Shown here: piece by piece, positions 14,043 to 14,154 of the stretch
Layout: each line of letters begins with the position of its first letter
Numbering within the stretch: the stretch's first letter is position 1
The notes under the pieces: model-generated
What the model was told of the DNA's origin: nothing
What the model saw: only the letters and a program-made list of their open reading frames with translations
Database searches by the model: none
NCBI GenBank assembly: GCA_934271085.1
Contig: CAKQQU010000039.1
Location: 1-14,154, forward strand
Reading direction: 5' to 3'
DNA from: an uncultured Bacillota bacterium
GTDB lineage: Bacteria > Bacillota > Dehalobacteriia > UBA4068
Length of the DNA: 14,154 nucleotides
Made by a program: the position numbers and the translations under genes

Positions 14043-14056
14043 GATACAAAATCATT

Positions 14057-14092
14057 AATAATACCCTCCCTATTTTAAGGGAGGGTATTATT
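14057..14092. terminator. Perfect 15-bp hairpin, probable bidirectional terminator
   Basis: AATAATACCCTCCCT (14057-14071) pairs without mismatch with AGGGAGGGTATTATT (14078-14092) around a 6-base loop; short T-runs flank it. On the minus strand it follows a candidate stop codon immediately. Confidence 0.75.
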
Positions 14093-14154
14093 TTACTTCG
14101 GCAACCCGCTTGCCATCTTTGCTCTAATTTCTAATAACTTACCGATTCTTAAGC
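14093..14154 (-). CDS. Possible C-terminal end of a minus-strand gene, cut by the window edge
   Basis: One minus-strand frame is open from the window edge to TAA at 14095-14093, encoding 19 residues ending RAKMASGLPK. The stop is directly followed by the perfect hairpin, as expected for a real gene end. Nineteen open codons alone are weak evidence and I do not recognise the family. Confidence 0.3.
   Translation of the reverse strand, partial: LRIGKLLEIRAKMASGLPK

Noticed and set aside
13870..14055. Minus-strand ORF over the tRNA gene
   Set aside because: It is the antisense translation of the tRNA and its terminator.
1..14154. CRISPR arrays, insertion sequences, toxin-antitoxin or phage defence genes
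   Set aside because: No spaced repeats, transposase, terminal inverted repeats or related motifs were seen in either strand.

Overview
The window looks like chromosomal DNA of a low-to-moderate GC Firmicute of the class Clostridia. The strongest pointer is the pair at 1133-2750: a SCIFF (six-cysteines-in-forty-five) ranthipeptide precursor followed by its radical SAM/SPASM maturase, a near-signature of Clostridia. Strong Shine-Dalgarno sites, sigma-A type promoters, TTG and GTG starts and rho-independent terminators agree. I cannot name the genus.

Layout. 44-1024 (+) is a DMT/EamA exporter. 1025-4081 (+) is a promoter, a short precursor peptide (scfA), an intercistronic terminator/attenuator, the radical SAM maturase (scfB) and a translationally coupled PLP-dependent Orn/Lys/Arg decarboxylase-family enzyme. 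4208-6668 (-) is a methionine operon: a promoter, a Met-rich leader peptide with an attenuator, metY (O-acetylhomoserine sulfhydrylase) and metA (homoserine O-acetyltransferase). 6704-7447 (-) is purC with its promoter. 7565-9508 (+) is an MscS-type channel and an aldo/keto reductase with two ferredoxin-like clusters. 9626-10060 (-) is a monothiol thioredoxin-like protein. 10306-12744 (-) is a polar amino acid ABC importer (binding lipoprotein, permease, ATPase). 12805-13813 (+), divergent from the importer, is cysteine synthase. 13817-13983 (+) is tRNA-Val(CAC) with its own promoter and terminator. The right end holds phased short repeats, a perfect hairpin and a possible partial minus-strand gene.

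Sulfur amino acid metabolism recurs: cysK makes cysteine, metA and metY make homocysteine by direct sulfhydrylation, and the ABC importer, whose substrate cannot be read from sequence, lies back to back with cysK.

The most interesting item is the metY leader (about 6633 down to 6464, minus strand). A 25-codon ORF with eight Met codons, including two ATG ATG ATG runs, lies downstream of a consensus promoter and upstream of a U-run terminator. Three mutually exclusive pairings can be drawn by hand: a 1:2 protector hairpin, a 2:3 antiterminator with an 11-bp core, and the 3:4 terminator. This is the layout of a trp/his-type attenuator responding to charged tRNA-Met, whereas Firmicute methionine genes are usually controlled by SAM riboswitches or T-boxes, neither of which I see here. 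A second notable item is the SCIFF peptide, which has Gly where the known thioether-acceptor Thr lies in the characterised homologue, and a seventh cysteine.
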